Assembly (NCBI GenBank): GCA_021299875.1
Contig: JAJTEW010000006.1
Coordinates: 1 to 64,000 of the forward strand
Length of the DNA: 64,000 nt
Reading direction: 5' to 3'
Source: Comamonadaceae bacterium
GTDB lineage: Bacteria > Pseudomonadota > Gammaproteobacteria > Burkholderiales > Burkholderiaceae_C
The notes beneath the pieces were generated by a model. That model was not told the origin of the DNA. It worked only from the letters and a program-made list of their open reading frames with translations, and did not search any database. A program made the position numbers and the translations under genes. This document shows positions 1 to 7,964 of this stretch, one piece after another (the first letter of the stretch is position 1; each line of letters starts with the position of its first letter).

Positions 1-1415
1 GGTGCTTCGTTGACGTTGGTCAGATTAACCGTTGCCGTAGCGTTAGAAGACAAAGAACCATCTGAAGCGCTAACGGTCAGGCTGAAGGTTCGTGTTCCTT
101 CGTAGTTCAGATCGCCCGCATCGTTGACGGTGACAGCGCCCGTAGAGGTGTTAATGGCAAAGGCAGCCTTGCCATCCCCGTCTACATCGGTATTGCCAGC
201 CGTAATGCTGTAGGTGAGGGAGTCACCTTCTGGATCGGTAGCCGTGAGTGCACCGACAGCGGTTGTGGCAACGCTGTTTTCTGCCAAAGAGAGTGTTTTG
301 CTCGACAGCGTTGGACTGCTATTGGTAGATGTGTTTGATATTGTGAAAGATTGAGTTAAATCTATCTTCGCTAATACTTGTCGGTCGTAATACCAAGATC
401 CTAAGTTAATTATGTTTCCATCAATTTCATCAAAAGCTAACCATCCACTTGGGACCAGACCATCATGCGCCGAGATAAAATATTGCCGATCTGACGTTAA
501 GCCCGAATGCGATATTTGACCATTATAGGTTACAAAAGGACCTTCATTGGCGTATGGTAGTTCTTCAGTGTAATTTGGGATGTTATCTAAATTAACTTCC
601 TTAAGATCAAGGTAATCGACCAAATCATCTGCGTCAATGATGAGGCTTAAGTCTTTTAAATCATTAAATTCGGCAATATTTGCCGAATTGCCAAACTCGT
701 CTTTAACAAGTTGTAATCTTTGATTAAAACTACTTGTTGCTGAAATGACTTGAGAGGTGTGTTCGAAAGTGTAGGCATTCAGAACGGATGAGGTCAGTGG
801 TACATGATCTTGCCACTGGTAGACCCATAACCCTGAAGAATCTCGAGATCCTGTCGCTATTTTTGTAGTTCCATCACTCAATTCAAATGCTACGAATTCA
901 TATTCGCCTTCAACTTGAATGGATGGCCCTCCCCACTCAACCAAGTATCCTTGGGGACCACCGCTGCTTGGTGAGCCTAATGAGTTATTCGAGGGGTTAA
1001 ATTTCGCTTCCCACCAAGAGTACAAATAAAGGTAGTCCCCACCAGATGTATAGCCGCCACTATTGGGTTGCCAATCGGCTGCTTTTTCACCAACATATGT
1101 TCCTGCATTAAAAAAAATTGTGCCAGTACCATTGTTGAGGTCGCCCTCTGGACCAGTTACCCATCTCCAAACTCCCTCTTCAAGGGCATCTGATCCGCCG
1201 ATGTATGTGTTGTCTGGTCGTCCACTAGCGAAAACCGTACTGTCGATAAAACTCATTTCTTGCGCTGTTGTTACAGTGGCAAGGTAGCCAGTAGTGCCAT
1301 TGAGCACGCTACCTTCGGCTAGGGTCTTAGCTTGTTGCCATGTAATGCCGCCTTGAGACACCCACTTGTAGTAATGTCCATTTGTTGAGTTGTAGTAAAC
1401 ACTTGAATCAGCCAT
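1..1415 (-). CDS. C-type lectin / cadherin-repeat adhesin, 3' part beyond the window
   Basis: Reading the minus strand from ATG at 1415 gives an uninterrupted frame of about 471 codons that leaves the window at base 1. An AAGGA ribosome site lies about 8 bases before the start. Residues 1-170 look like a C-type lectin fold (WQQAKTLAE, GYLATVTTAQE, YIGGSDALEEGVWRWV, YLVEWGG). Residues 170-330 match nothing I recognise. From about 365 there is a cadherin-type repeat (LSLAENSVATTAVGALTATD, then DGDGKAAFAI and LNYEGTRTFSLTVSASDG). There is no N-terminal signal peptide, as in large type I-secreted adhesins whose signal is C-terminal. The unseen remainder probably holds more repeats. The lectin and middle part is much more AT-rich than the rest of the window, which suggests acquisition by transfer. 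An adhesive surface role is inferred. Confidence 0.75.
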   Translation of the reverse strand, partial: MADSSVYYNSTNGHYYKWVSQGGITWQQAKTLAEGSVLNGTTGYLATVTTAQEMSFIDSTVFASGRPDNTYIGGSDALEEGVWRWVTGPEGDLNNGTGTIFFNAGTYVGEKAADWQPNSGGYTSGGDYLYLYSWWEAKFNPSNNSLGSPSSGGPQGYLVEWGGPSIQVEGEYEFVAFELSDGTTKIATGSRDSSGLWVYQWQDHVPLTSSVLNAYTFEHTSQVISATSSFNQRLQLVKDEFGNSANIAEFNDLKDLSLIIDADDLVDYLDLKEVNLDNIPNYTEELPYANEGPFVTYNGQISHSGLTSDRQYFISAHDGLVPSGWLAFDEIDGNIINLGSWYYDRQVLAKIDLTQSFTISNTSTNSSPTLSSKTLSLAENSVATTAVGALTATDPEGDSLTYSITAGNTDVDGDGKAAFAINTSTGAVTVNDAGDLNYEGTRTFSLTVSASDGSLSSNATATVNLTNVNEA

Positions 1416-1486
1416 CTCTCAATCCTTTTCGTAATCTACGTTACTGGGTCGATTACCAAGACAAATCATCTTCTCTTTTCTGTTAA

Positions 1487-1504
1487 CTTTAATATTTATT
1501 AAAG
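1487..1504. promoter_or_regulatory. AT-rich palindrome between adhesin and recombinase
   Basis: A perfect dyad, CTTTAAT-attt-ATTAAAG, lies in the 126-base divergent gap between the adhesin start (1415) and the recombinase start (1542). Its position would suit an operator or overlapping promoters for both genes. No regulator gene is visible nearby, so its function is unknown. Confidence 0.3.
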
Positions 1505-1541
1505 CGAAAATTAGTGATTTGCTGAATTTATGTAATTTATC

Positions 1542-2219
1542 ATGAATGTCGTCGGTTATATCAGAGTCTCTACGTTCACTCAAGCCAGAGAGGGCGAGTC
1601 GTTAGAAGCCCAGCGCAGTCAGGTCACCAGTTACGCCGCATCCAAGGGCTATGAACTGCCCGACGAGAACGTCTAAGTTGAAGCTGGTGTCAGCGGTAGC
1701 ACCGAGTTTCAAGACCGACCTGAGGGTTCACGTCTCTTTACCGCTTTGCAAGCTGGAGACCTGGTGATCTTTCCCAAGTTGGATCGTGCGTTTCGAAACA
1801 CCCGCAACTCACTGAATGTTCTCCATGAATTAAAGGGTCGTGGAATCTCAGTCCATTTCATCGACCTTGGAGGTGACGTGACGGGTAACGGTATCGGCGC
1901 TATCGTGTTCACCATCCTGTCTGCGTTCGCCACTTTCGAGCGTGAGAGGATTGCCACTCGGATTCGTGAGGTGAAACAGCTTAGGAAGGCTCAGGGAAAG
2001 TTCACGGGTGGCAAGCGCGCTTTCGGTGACGACGTGATCGACGGGATAAAGGTTCCCCGTGAGGACGAGCAAGCGGTGATTCGTGAAATGCAAACCATGC
2101 GACAAGCTGGCGCAGGCTACCGTGAAATTGCTGAATGGATGCATGCCACCCAAGAACGCAAGATGACTTTTATGGGTGTGAAGCGCACGCTGATCTGCGC
2201 TGATGCAGCTTGCCTCTGA
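1542..2219 (+). pseudogene. Serine recombinase (resolvase/invertase), broken by an in-frame stop
   Basis: From ATG at 1542 the product begins MNVVGYIRVST, with the catalytic serine at residue 10. It runs to a TAA at 1674-1676 and continues in the same frame to 2219, 225 codons in all. The second part carries the family's conserved regions (LVIFPKLDRAFR, then FATFERERIATRIREVKQL) and a C-terminal segment where a helix-turn-helix is expected (GYREIAEWM). The sense codon lost at 1674 was probably tyrosine (ENV-Y-VEAGVSGS), one base change away. As written, only 44 residues are made from the start; reinitiation at 1746 would lack the active serine. The family cuts and rejoins DNA at specific sites for cointegrate resolution, inversion or transposition. 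It may be a remnant of the element that brought in the adhesin. Confidence 0.8.
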
Positions 2220-2226
2220 GCCTGAA

Positions 2227-2256
2227 AAACCACTAAAGTCTGGTGTTTAGTGGTTT
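2227..2256 (+). terminator. Hairpin downstream of the recombinase remnant
   Basis: An 11-base perfect stem, AAACCACTAAA / TTTAGTGGTTT, with an 8-base loop starts 7 bases after the recombinase stop. The U-tract after it is weak, so termination is plausible but not certain. Confidence 0.45.
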
Positions 2257-2260
2257 GCCA

Positions 2261-2294
2261 AAGAAAAAGGGGCTACGTTTTCACGTAACCCCTT
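2261..2294 (-). terminator. Intrinsic terminator of tRNA-Asn
   Basis: On the minus strand a 12-base stem (AAGGGGTTACGT / ACGTAGCCCCTT, one mismatch) closes on a GAAA tetraloop and is followed by TTTCTTT. It lies 18 bases past the 3' end of tRNA-Asn, the form and place expected of a Rho-independent terminator for that gene. Confidence 0.7.
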
Positions 2295-2311
2295 GATTTC
2301 ATTCAGTATTT

Positions 2312-2387
2312 TGGCTCCTCAACCTGGGCTCGAACCAGGGACCTACGGATTAACAGTCCGGCGCTCTACCGACTGAGCTATTGAGGA
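2312..2387 (-). tRNA. tRNA-Asn (anticodon GTT)
   Basis: The minus strand folds as a 76-base tRNA. The acceptor stem pairs TCCTCAA with TTGAGGA, the D arm contains AGCTCAGTCGGTAGAGC, the anticodon loop contains CTGTTAA with anticodon GTT, the T arm contains GGTTCGAGCC, and the 3' CCA is encoded. It separates the AT-rich patch from the core thiamine genes. tRNA genes are common edges of acquired DNA, though serine recombinases do not usually target them. Confidence 0.97.
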
Positions 2388-2445
2388 ACAGCTTTCAATT
2401 ATAGAGCGATTTGGGGGCTGTTTTGAGAGAGGGCAGAAGGTTTTT

Positions 2446-3366
2446 TTACAGTCGGCCATCGATCAGTTGTTGCAACGCGCGCGCCGCTTGTTCGGGTTGG
2501 CTGTCACCGGTGATGGCGCGAACCACAGCGACCGAGCCCACACCGCTTTGCATGACTGACGGGATGCGCGCTTCGTCGATGCCGCCAATGGCCACCAAGG
2601 CATGGTGTCGCATCAGCCGTGCATAGGCATTCAGTCGAGACAGGCCTTGGGGCGCTGTGGCCATGCGTTTGAGGGTGGTCGGAAAAATCGCACCCAGCGC
2701 CAAATAGCTGGGGCTGGCCGCATCGGCGCGGAGCATTTCGGCATAGCCGTGGGTGCTCAGGCCCAGCCGCAAACCAGCCAGTCGCAGTTGTTCCAGTGGT
2801 GCATCTTGCATGTCCTCTTGGCCCAGGTGCACGCCGTAGGCGCCTTCTTCGATGGCGATTTGCCAGTGGTCGTTGATGAACAACAAGCTGTCGGTGCCGC
2901 GTACCGCTTGAACCGACAGCCGCACTTCTTGGCGGATGGCATCAGGGTCTTCAGATTTGAAGCGTAATTGCAGGGTCTTGACCCCGGCTTGCGCCATACG
3001 GCTCACCCATGGCGCATCGGGCAAAACGGCATACAAACCAAGCTTGCGCGGGCAGGCTGCAAAGGCTGGGTTTCTGGGGCCTGTCGAGAGGCCAAAGTCT
3101 TGTGGGTCGGTGGGCCAATCGGCCACAGAAAAATGCCCGGTGCGGTGGCTTTGCCGACGCCATGCCTGAGCCACGCATTGGGCGTCATGTTCCAAAAAGC
3201 CGAGCCAACGGCAAGCTTGCAACACGCCGGCGTGTGCCACATCCCAGCCGGCCGTTTGGTCTTGGGTGTGCAGCTCGTCGGTGCGGGGCTCGCCCGCGAG
3301 CATTCCAGCGTGGGTTTGGGCCAAGGCCAGTGCAATGCCCTCGGTGGTGTCAATGGCTGTGTTCAT
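2446..3366 (-). CDS. thiE: Thiamine-phosphate synthase ThiE with N-terminal extension
   Basis: ThiE joins the pyrimidine (HMP-PP) and thiazole (THZ-P) moieties to give thiamine phosphate in the cytoplasm. The TIM-barrel synthase starts near residue 107 (LGLYAVLPDAPWV). It has the family blocks TLQLRFK, FINDHWQIAIEEGAYGVHLG, YLALGAIFPTTLK and, at the phosphate-binding end, VAIGGI and GVGSVAVVRAI. I chose ATG at 3366, which overlaps the thiG stop as ATGA; an upstream in-frame extension lies inside thiG. At 306 residues it is about 100 longer than E. coli ThiE. The extra N-terminal region has no motif I can name, but similarly extended ThiE proteins are, from memory, usual in Burkholderiales. 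It is the last gene of thiO-thiS-thiG-thiE. Confidence 0.93.
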   Translation of the reverse strand: MNTAIDTTEGIALALAQTHAGMLAGEPRTDELHTQDQTAGWDVAHAGVLQACRWLGFLEHDAQCVAQAWRRQSHRTGHFSVADWPTDPQDFGLSTGPRNPAFAACPRKLGLYAVLPDAPWVSRMAQAGVKTLQLRFKSEDPDAIRQEVRLSVQAVRGTDSLLFINDHWQIAIEEGAYGVHLGQEDMQDAPLEQLRLAGLRLGLSTHGYAEMLRADAASPSYLALGAIFPTTLKRMATAPQGLSRLNAYARLMRHHALVAIGGIDEARIPSVMQSGVGSVAVVRAITGDSQPEQAARALQQLIDGRL

Positions 3367-4169
3367 GCTTGGTGCCAAAAAGGTGTGCCGAGCACCGGTG
3401 TGCTGGGCTGGGCATTGTCTTGGGCTTGCATGGCGCCCGCCAAAAAGGCGGCGCGGCCTGCTGATACGGCGTTGGCAAAAGCCTGCGCCATGCGAACCGG
3501 GTCTTGCGCCAAGGCCACGGCGGTGTTGAGCAGCACGCCGTCGTAGCCCCATTCCATGACCTGGCAGGCGTGCGAGGGCAGCCCCAGACCGGCGTCCACA
3601 ATCATGGGCACATTCAGGCGCTCCCGCAGGGTGCGCAGGGCATAGGGGTTGATGGGGCCCTTGCCGGTGCCAATGGGGGCCGCCCACGGCATGACGGCTT
3701 GGCAACCGACGTCGACCAGGCGTTGGCACAAGACCAGGTCGTCGGTGGTGTAGGGCAACACCTTGAAGCCCGAACGGATGAGCGTGGCAGCGGCCTCTGG
3801 CAGGTTCAGGGTGTCGGGCTGCAGGGTGTAGTCGTCACCGATCAGCTCGAGTTTGATCCAGTCGGTTTCAAACACTTCGCGCGCCATTTCGGCGGTGGTG
3901 ATGGCTTCTTGCACGCTGTGGCAGCCCGCCGTGTTGGGCAGGACCGGCACGCTCACCTGGCGCAGCAGGTTCCAAAAACTTTGCGAAGCTTCGTTGCCGC
4001 TGCCGGTTTGCCGGCGCAAAGAGGCGGTCAGCATGGCGGGGGTCGAGCGCTCAATGGCTTCGATCAAGACGCTGGGGGACGGGTAGCGAGAGGTGCCCAG
4101 CATCAGGCGGCTGTCAAAACGTTCGCCGTAAAGCAAGAGGGGGTCTGAGTTCAGCGCAAGGGTGTTCAT
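3363..4169 (-). CDS. thiG: Thiazole synthase ThiG
   Basis: ThiG builds the thiazole phosphate ring from deoxyxylulose phosphate, dehydroglycine and sulfur carried on ThiS thiocarboxylate. The 268-residue length is normal. Lys106 in DWIKLELIGDD is the expected Schiff-base lysine. The family blocks RLMLGTSRYPS, VLPNTAGCHS, VMPWAAPIGTGKGPINPYAL and VDAGLGLPSHA are present. The gene lies 27 bases after thiS and overlaps thiE by 4 bases. The dehydroglycine would come from the glycine oxidase encoded by thiO in the same operon, the aerobic alternative to ThiH. Confidence 0.96.
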   Translation of the reverse strand: MNTLALNSDPLLLYGERFDSRLMLGTSRYPSPSVLIEAIERSTPAMLTASLRRQTGSGNEASQSFWNLLRQVSVPVLPNTAGCHSVQEAITTAEMAREVFETDWIKLELIGDDYTLQPDTLNLPEAAATLIRSGFKVLPYTTDDLVLCQRLVDVGCQAVMPWAAPIGTGKGPINPYALRTLRERLNVPMIVDAGLGLPSHACQVMEWGYDGVLLNTAVALAQDPVRMAQAFANAVSAGRAAFLAGAMQAQDNAQPSTPVLGTPFWHQA

Positions 4170-4196
4170 GGGGTGGTCAGGGGCTTCAGCCAGGCT

Positions 4197-4409
4197 TTAG
4201 CCGCCCGTGATGGGAGAGATCAGTTCAATTTGGTCGTCATTTTGCAGCAGGTACAAAGCGTATTGGGCCCGAGGGACAAACTGCAAATTGACCGCGGCGG
4301 CAAAGGGCGGGCGTATGTCTGCCTGCGCAATCGCGTCGGCCAAGCTGGCCCCTTGCGGGAGCTCATGGGTCATGTGGTTGATGCGCACTTGAAGGGTGGG
4401 TTCAGGCAT
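4197..4409 (-). CDS. thiS: Sulfur carrier protein ThiS
   Basis: A 70-residue ubiquitin-fold sulfur carrier ending in Gly-Gly (ISPITGG), the terminus that is adenylated and turned into a thiocarboxylate for ThiG. I took ATG at 4409 (MPEPTLQVRINH). A start 10 codons upstream would give an 80-residue form whose extra MPRSSTSNSN has no counterpart in ThiS. The chosen start overlaps the thiO stop by 8 bases, consistent with translational coupling. No thiF-type activating enzyme is in the window, so adenylation must come from elsewhere, for example a MoeB-like protein. Confidence 0.92.
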   Translation of the reverse strand: MPEPTLQVRINHMTHELPQGASLADAIAQADIRPPFAAAVNLQFVPRAQYALYLLQNDDQIELISPITGG

Positions 4410-5487
4410 GTTGGAATTGGAGGTTGAACTGCGAGGCAAGGTGGGTGGTTTGGTGTTGGACCCATTCCATCACCACGTCCAGTAGGGCCGGGGAGATCAA
4501 AAAACCATGGCGGTACAGGCCGTTGATTTGCAAGGTGCGCTCTCCCAAACATCGGATGGCGGGCAGATTGTCGACCAAGGTGGGGCGCGCTTGGGTGCAG
4601 GCTTCCAAAATGCGCGCCTCGGCAAAACCAGTGTGCACCGTGTAAGCGGCGCTGAGCAACTCCAGGGTTGAGCGCACGCTGACGGCCGACAGGTCTTCGG
4701 TCTCGATTTCGGTGGCGCCGATCACGAACACGTGGTTTTCTTTGGGCGCGATGTAGATCGGGTAGCGGGGGTGGATCAAACGGGTAGGGCGTTGCAGGGT
4801 GACCTCGGGGGCATAGAGCCGCAGCACCTCGCCCCTGACACCGCGCAGTTGCGTCCATTGTTCGCGCGCGCCCAGCCCGCGGCAGTCAAAGACCCAGTCG
4901 GGTTGCCCAGGTTGGCCGGGCTGAAAGTCGTCGGGTTTGGCGGGGCTGTTCCAGCGCACATCCACGCCTTGTTGGGCCAAACCTTGGCGCAAAGACGCCA
5001 GCAACTCGCGGTTGTCGAGCTGGCCCTCGCCGGGCAAATACAAAGCTTGGTTGAAGCGCTGCGCCAAACCGGGCTCCAGCGCTTGCAGTCCTTGGGCATC
5101 GAGCCTTTGGGTGGGGGGCAATTCGGGGCATTGGTCTTGGGTGCGCAGCAACAGGCCCTCAAAGCGTTTGGCCTCGGCCGCGTCTTGTCGGTGCCACAGC
5201 ACCAAGGTACCGTTTTGTTGAAAGAACACGGGCTCGGGCAGGGCGGCGATCAACTCAGGCCAGCGCGTCAGGCCGTGACGGCCCATGCGCACCACCGGCA
5301 TTTCGGTGATGGCCGATTCGGCCAACGGTGCCAGCATGGCCGCGGCCACGCGCGCGGCCGAGCCCAGTCCTTCGGCACCAAGCGCCTCGTACACTTGCAC
5401 CCGGTGGCCTGCTTGGGCCAAGCTGTGGGCCAGCAAGCGCCCCATCAGGCCTGCGCCCAAAACCACGCTGAAAAGGGGGGAGCTCAT
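4402..5487 (-). CDS. thiO: Glycine oxidase ThiO (FAD-dependent)
   Basis: ThiO oxidises glycine to the imine (dehydroglycine) used by ThiG. The protein is a DAO-fold oxidase of 361 residues with an N-terminal dinucleotide-binding motif (VVLGAGLMGRLLAHSLA), the substrate-domain motif HPRYPIYIAPKENHVFVIGA and a C-terminal FAD block (INGLYRHGFLISPAL). I chose ATG at 5487 (MSSPLFSVVLGAG). The longer frame back to 5553 would overlap the divergent thiD. It heads thiO-thiS-thiG-thiE; the 38-base gap to thiD must carry both promoters. Confidence 0.93.
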   Translation of the reverse strand: MSSPLFSVVLGAGLMGRLLAHSLAQAGHRVQVYEALGAEGLGSAARVAAAMLAPLAESAITEMPVVRMGRHGLTRWPELIAALPEPVFFQQNGTLVLWHRQDAAEAKRFEGLLLRTQDQCPELPPTQRLDAQGLQALEPGLAQRFNQALYLPGEGQLDNRELLASLRQGLAQQGVDVRWNSPAKPDDFQPGQPGQPDWVFDCRGLGAREQWTQLRGVRGEVLRLYAPEVTLQRPTRLIHPRYPIYIAPKENHVFVIGATEIETEDLSAVSVRSTLELLSAAYTVHTGFAEARILEACTQARPTLVDNLPAIRCLGERTLQINGLYRHGFLISPALLDVVMEWVQHQTTHLASQFNLQFQHA

Positions 5488-5525
5488 GTCCAAGTGTCCA
5501 ATGGGGATCGCCGATAATTGGCGGC

Positions 5526-6374
5526 ATGAACCACCACCCACAACGCTACGCACGTGTGCTCACCATTGCCGGATCGGACAGCGGCGGCGGGGCCGGCATT
5601 CAGGCCGACTTGAAAACCTTTGCCGCTTTGGGCTGTTATGGCATGAGCGCGATCACCGCACTCACGGCGCAAAACACCGTGGGCGTGCAGGGCATCCATG
5701 CGGTACCCGCATCGTTTTTGAGGGCGCAAATTCAGTCGGTCATGGACGATATCGGGGCCGATGCCCTGAAGATTGGCATGCTGCACGAACCCGGCATTGT
5801 GGAGGTGGTGGCCTGGGCCATTGACCACTACAACATCCGCCAGGTCGTGCTTGACCCGGTCATGGTGGCCACCAGTGGTGACCGTTTGATTGCCCAAGAA
5901 ACGGTACAGGTCTTGGTACGCGAATTGTTTCCCCGCGTCACGGTGGTCACGCCCAACTTGGACGAAGCCCAGTTGTTGCTGGGGCAGCCCATTGCCAACG
6001 CGCAGGCACTGGAGGCCGCGGCGCAGGGCTTGTTGGCGATGGGCGCTCGCGCGGTGCTGCTCAAAGGCGGGCATTTGGTCAGCGATGAGGTGGTGGATGT
6101 CTTGGTTCAGGCCCAAGGGCCGACACGCCGCTTGGCTTGCGCCCGCATCCCGAGCCGCAATGTGCACGGCACCGGCTGCACGCTGTCGTCGGCCATTGCG
6201 GCGCACTTGGCATTGGGCCACGGCTTGGAAGATGCGGTCGAGCTGGCGCGCGCTTTCATTTTGAGCGCCATTGCGCAAGGCGCTCAGGTGCAGACCGGTC
6301 AGGGGCATGGACCGCTCAACCATGGTTTTTCTCCCCTGGCCATGCGCCGACTCGTTGCTGCAGAACAAGCCTGA
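5526..6374 (+). CDS. thiD: HMP / HMP-phosphate kinase ThiD
   Basis: ThiD phosphorylates hydroxymethylpyrimidine twice to HMP-PP, the second substrate of ThiE. The 282-residue ribokinase-fold protein has the N-terminal substrate motif TIAGSDSGGGAGIQADLKT, TALTAQNTVGVQ, VLDPVMVATSGDRL and the active-site loop NVHGTGCTLSSAIAAHLALG with catalytic Cys218. It is divergent from thiO with 38 bases between the starts. The 3' end faces the ferredoxin reductase gene across 75 bases that hold no clear terminator. Confidence 0.95.
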   Translation: MNHHPQRYARVLTIAGSDSGGGAGIQADLKTFAALGCYGMSAITALTAQNTVGVQGIHAVPASFLRAQIQSVMDDIGADALKIGMLHEPGIVEVVAWAIDHYNIRQVVLDPVMVATSGDRLIAQETVQVLVRELFPRVTVVTPNLDEAQLLLGQPIANAQALEAAAQGLLAMGARAVLLKGGHLVSDEVVDVLVQAQGPTRRLACARIPSRNVHGTGCTLSSAIAAHLALGHGLEDAVELARAFILSAIAQGAQVQTGQGHGPLNHGFSPLAMRRLVAAEQA

Positions 6375-6449
6375 GGCTGAGCCGCCTGCTGGGCGTGATG
6401 GGCAGATAGGGTCGTTCAGCGGTCAAAGCAGTTGTCCGGCGAGAGGGCT

Positions 6450-7487
6450 TCAAATCAGGCCCAGGCGTTGGTGCAGCAAAGTGGAAGTGGTGGTGTACTG
6501 CAGCAGGGTTTTTTCTGCAGGCCGCAGCAGGGCCACCGCACCAAACGCGGCCAGGGTGGCTTCGTGGAACCCACACAGGATGAGCTTCTTTTTACCGGGG
6601 TAGGTGTTGATGTCGCCCACGGCAAAAATGCCCGGCTCCGACGTGCCAAAGTTTTCGGTGTTGACCACCAGTTGCTTGCGCTCCATGGCCAGGCCCCATT
6701 GCGCTACTGGGCCTAATTTGGGCGACAGGCCCAGGCAGGTTTGCAGCACGTCCAGCGTCAGCCACTCGCTCTGGCCTTGGGGGTTGAGCAGTTCGAGCGC
6801 TTTCAAGCGGCCCTCTTCAGCGCGCAGGCCGGTGGGCTGCCCGGCCACAAAACGCATGCGGCCCTCTTGGCAGGCTTGGCGCATGCGGTTGATCAAATCG
6901 GGCGCAGCGCTGAACTGGTCGCGGCGGTGCAGCAGGACAACGCTGGCGGCGGCTTGCGGGCCTGCGCTCGCATCCAAGCACGCCTGCAAGGCGCTGTCGC
7001 CGTCGCCCGCCACCACCAGGTGTTGGCCGGCCCAGTGCTCGGGTGTGGGGTGTTCTGCAAAGACTTGCGTGCCTTCGAAAGGTGCCAGACCTTCTAGGAC
7101 CATGCGGCGCGGCACAAAAGCGCCCACGCCTGCGGCGATGAACAAGGTGGTGGTGACAAAGCCTTGGCCCGCATCGGTTGTCACGGCCCAGCGCTGGTCA
7201 GGCTGGCGTTCAATCTGAGTGAGCTGATGGCCCAAGTGCAGCATGGGTTGGAAAGGGGCGGCTTGTTGCTGCAAGCGCTCCACCAGTTCTTGGCCCGTGC
7301 AAAAAGGGATGCCCGGAATGTCGTAAATGGGTTTACCGGCATAAAGCTCAGCGCATTGGCCGCCCACGTGGGGCAAGGCGTCGACCACATGGCAACGAAT
7401 GCCTTGCAGGCCCAGTTGGAAGACTTGGAACAAGCCCACAGGGCCTGCGCCAACAACCAAAGCCTCGGTGTCGATGGGGGTGGACAT
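6450..7487 (-). CDS. Ferredoxin/flavodoxin-NADP reductase, thioredoxin-reductase-like
   Basis: A 345-residue two-dinucleotide-domain flavoprotein. The FAD motif GAGPVGLFQ is near residue 13, the NADPH motif VAGDGDSALQACL in the middle, and the second FAD block GIFAVGDINTYPGKKKL near the C-terminus. There is no CxxC redox pair, and the C-terminal tail (LLQYTTTSTLLHQRLGL) is typical of TrxB-type ferredoxin-NADP reductases. It moves electrons from NADPH to ferredoxin. Directly upstream on the same strand is the 7Fe ferredoxin gene, then the sulfate assimilation genes, so I infer that the pair feeds the sulfite reductase CysI. No cysJ flavoprotein is present in the window. Confidence 0.85.
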   Translation of the reverse strand: MSTPIDTEALVVGAGPVGLFQVFQLGLQGIRCHVVDALPHVGGQCAELYAGKPIYDIPGIPFCTGQELVERLQQQAAPFQPMLHLGHQLTQIERQPDQRWAVTTDAGQGFVTTTLFIAAGVGAFVPRRMVLEGLAPFEGTQVFAEHPTPEHWAGQHLVVAGDGDSALQACLDASAGPQAAASVVLLHRRDQFSAAPDLINRMRQACQEGRMRFVAGQPTGLRAEEGRLKALELLNPQGQSEWLTLDVLQTCLGLSPKLGPVAQWGLAMERKQLVVNTENFGTSEPGIFAVGDINTYPGKKKLILCGFHEATLAAFGAVALLRPAEKTLLQYTTTSTLLHQRLGLI

Positions 7488-7571
7488 GCACTGAACGAAT
7501 CAAAAATGGCCGAACGATTCGGCCATGGGCAAGAGCGTGGATGCGAGACCCGCGTGCTGAGCCCGCATGGG

Positions 7572-7901
7572 TCAGCGCACCAGCTGCGCCAATTTGCCGG
7601 TCTTGTCTTTCCAGTCGTCGGCGTCGGGCATGGGTGTTTTGCGTTTGGTGATGCTTTTCCAGCCGGGCAACACAGCCAGTTCGGCATTGAGTTGGATCAT
7701 GTGCTGCTGGTCGGCGGGCAGGTCTTCTTCGGCAAAGATGGCGTTGACCGGGCACTCGGGGATGCACACAGCGCAGTCAATGCACTCATCGGGATCGATG
7801 GTCAGGAAATTGGGGCCTTCGCGGAAGCAATCGACCGGGCAAACGTCCACACAGTCGGTGTATTTGCACTGGATGCAGGATTCGGAAACAACGTGGGTCA
7901 T
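7572..7901 (-). CDS. fdxA: 7Fe-8S ferredoxin FdxA
   Basis: A 109-residue small electron carrier. Cys9, Cys17 and Cys21-Pro fit the [3Fe-4S] site, and Cys40-x2-Cys43-x2-Cys46-x3-Cys50-Pro the [4Fe-4S] site. The C-terminal extension ([19 protein letters not shown]) is the usual FdxA tail. It sits between cysN (63 bases upstream) and its probable reductase (84 bases downstream) on the same strand. A link to sulfite reduction is inferred from position; FdxA proteins also occur in unrelated settings. Confidence 0.93.
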   Translation of the reverse strand: MTHVVSESCIQCKYTDCVDVCPVDCFREGPNFLTIDPDECIDCAVCIPECPVNAIFAEEDLPADQQHMIQLNAELAVLPGWKSITKRKTPMPDADDWKDKTGKLAQLVR

Positions 7902-7964
7902 GATGGACTCGGCAATGGGTTTGGCGCTGCCCGTGCGGCGCCATGGTCCACATTTTAAGGGGAA

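Noticed and set aside
1..1415. C-type lectin as target of a diversity-generating retroelement
   Set aside because: The lectin is at the N-terminus, not the C-terminus. No reverse transcriptase, template repeat or adenine-specific mutated copy is in the window.
2446..3366. ThiE N-terminal extension as a new fused domain
   Set aside because: Extended ThiE proteins of this kind are, from memory, usual in Burkholderiales, so the extra 100 residues are a lineage feature and not a new fusion.
3504..4148. Plus-strand frames opposite thiG, thiO and cysI
   Set aside because: All lie antisense to well-conserved genes and show low-complexity Gly/Gln/His translations.
5488..5525. TPP riboswitch between thiO and thiD
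   Set aside because: The gap is only 38 bases, too short for a TPP aptamer, and no thi-box core is seen. Only a weak CGCC/GGCG dyad is present.
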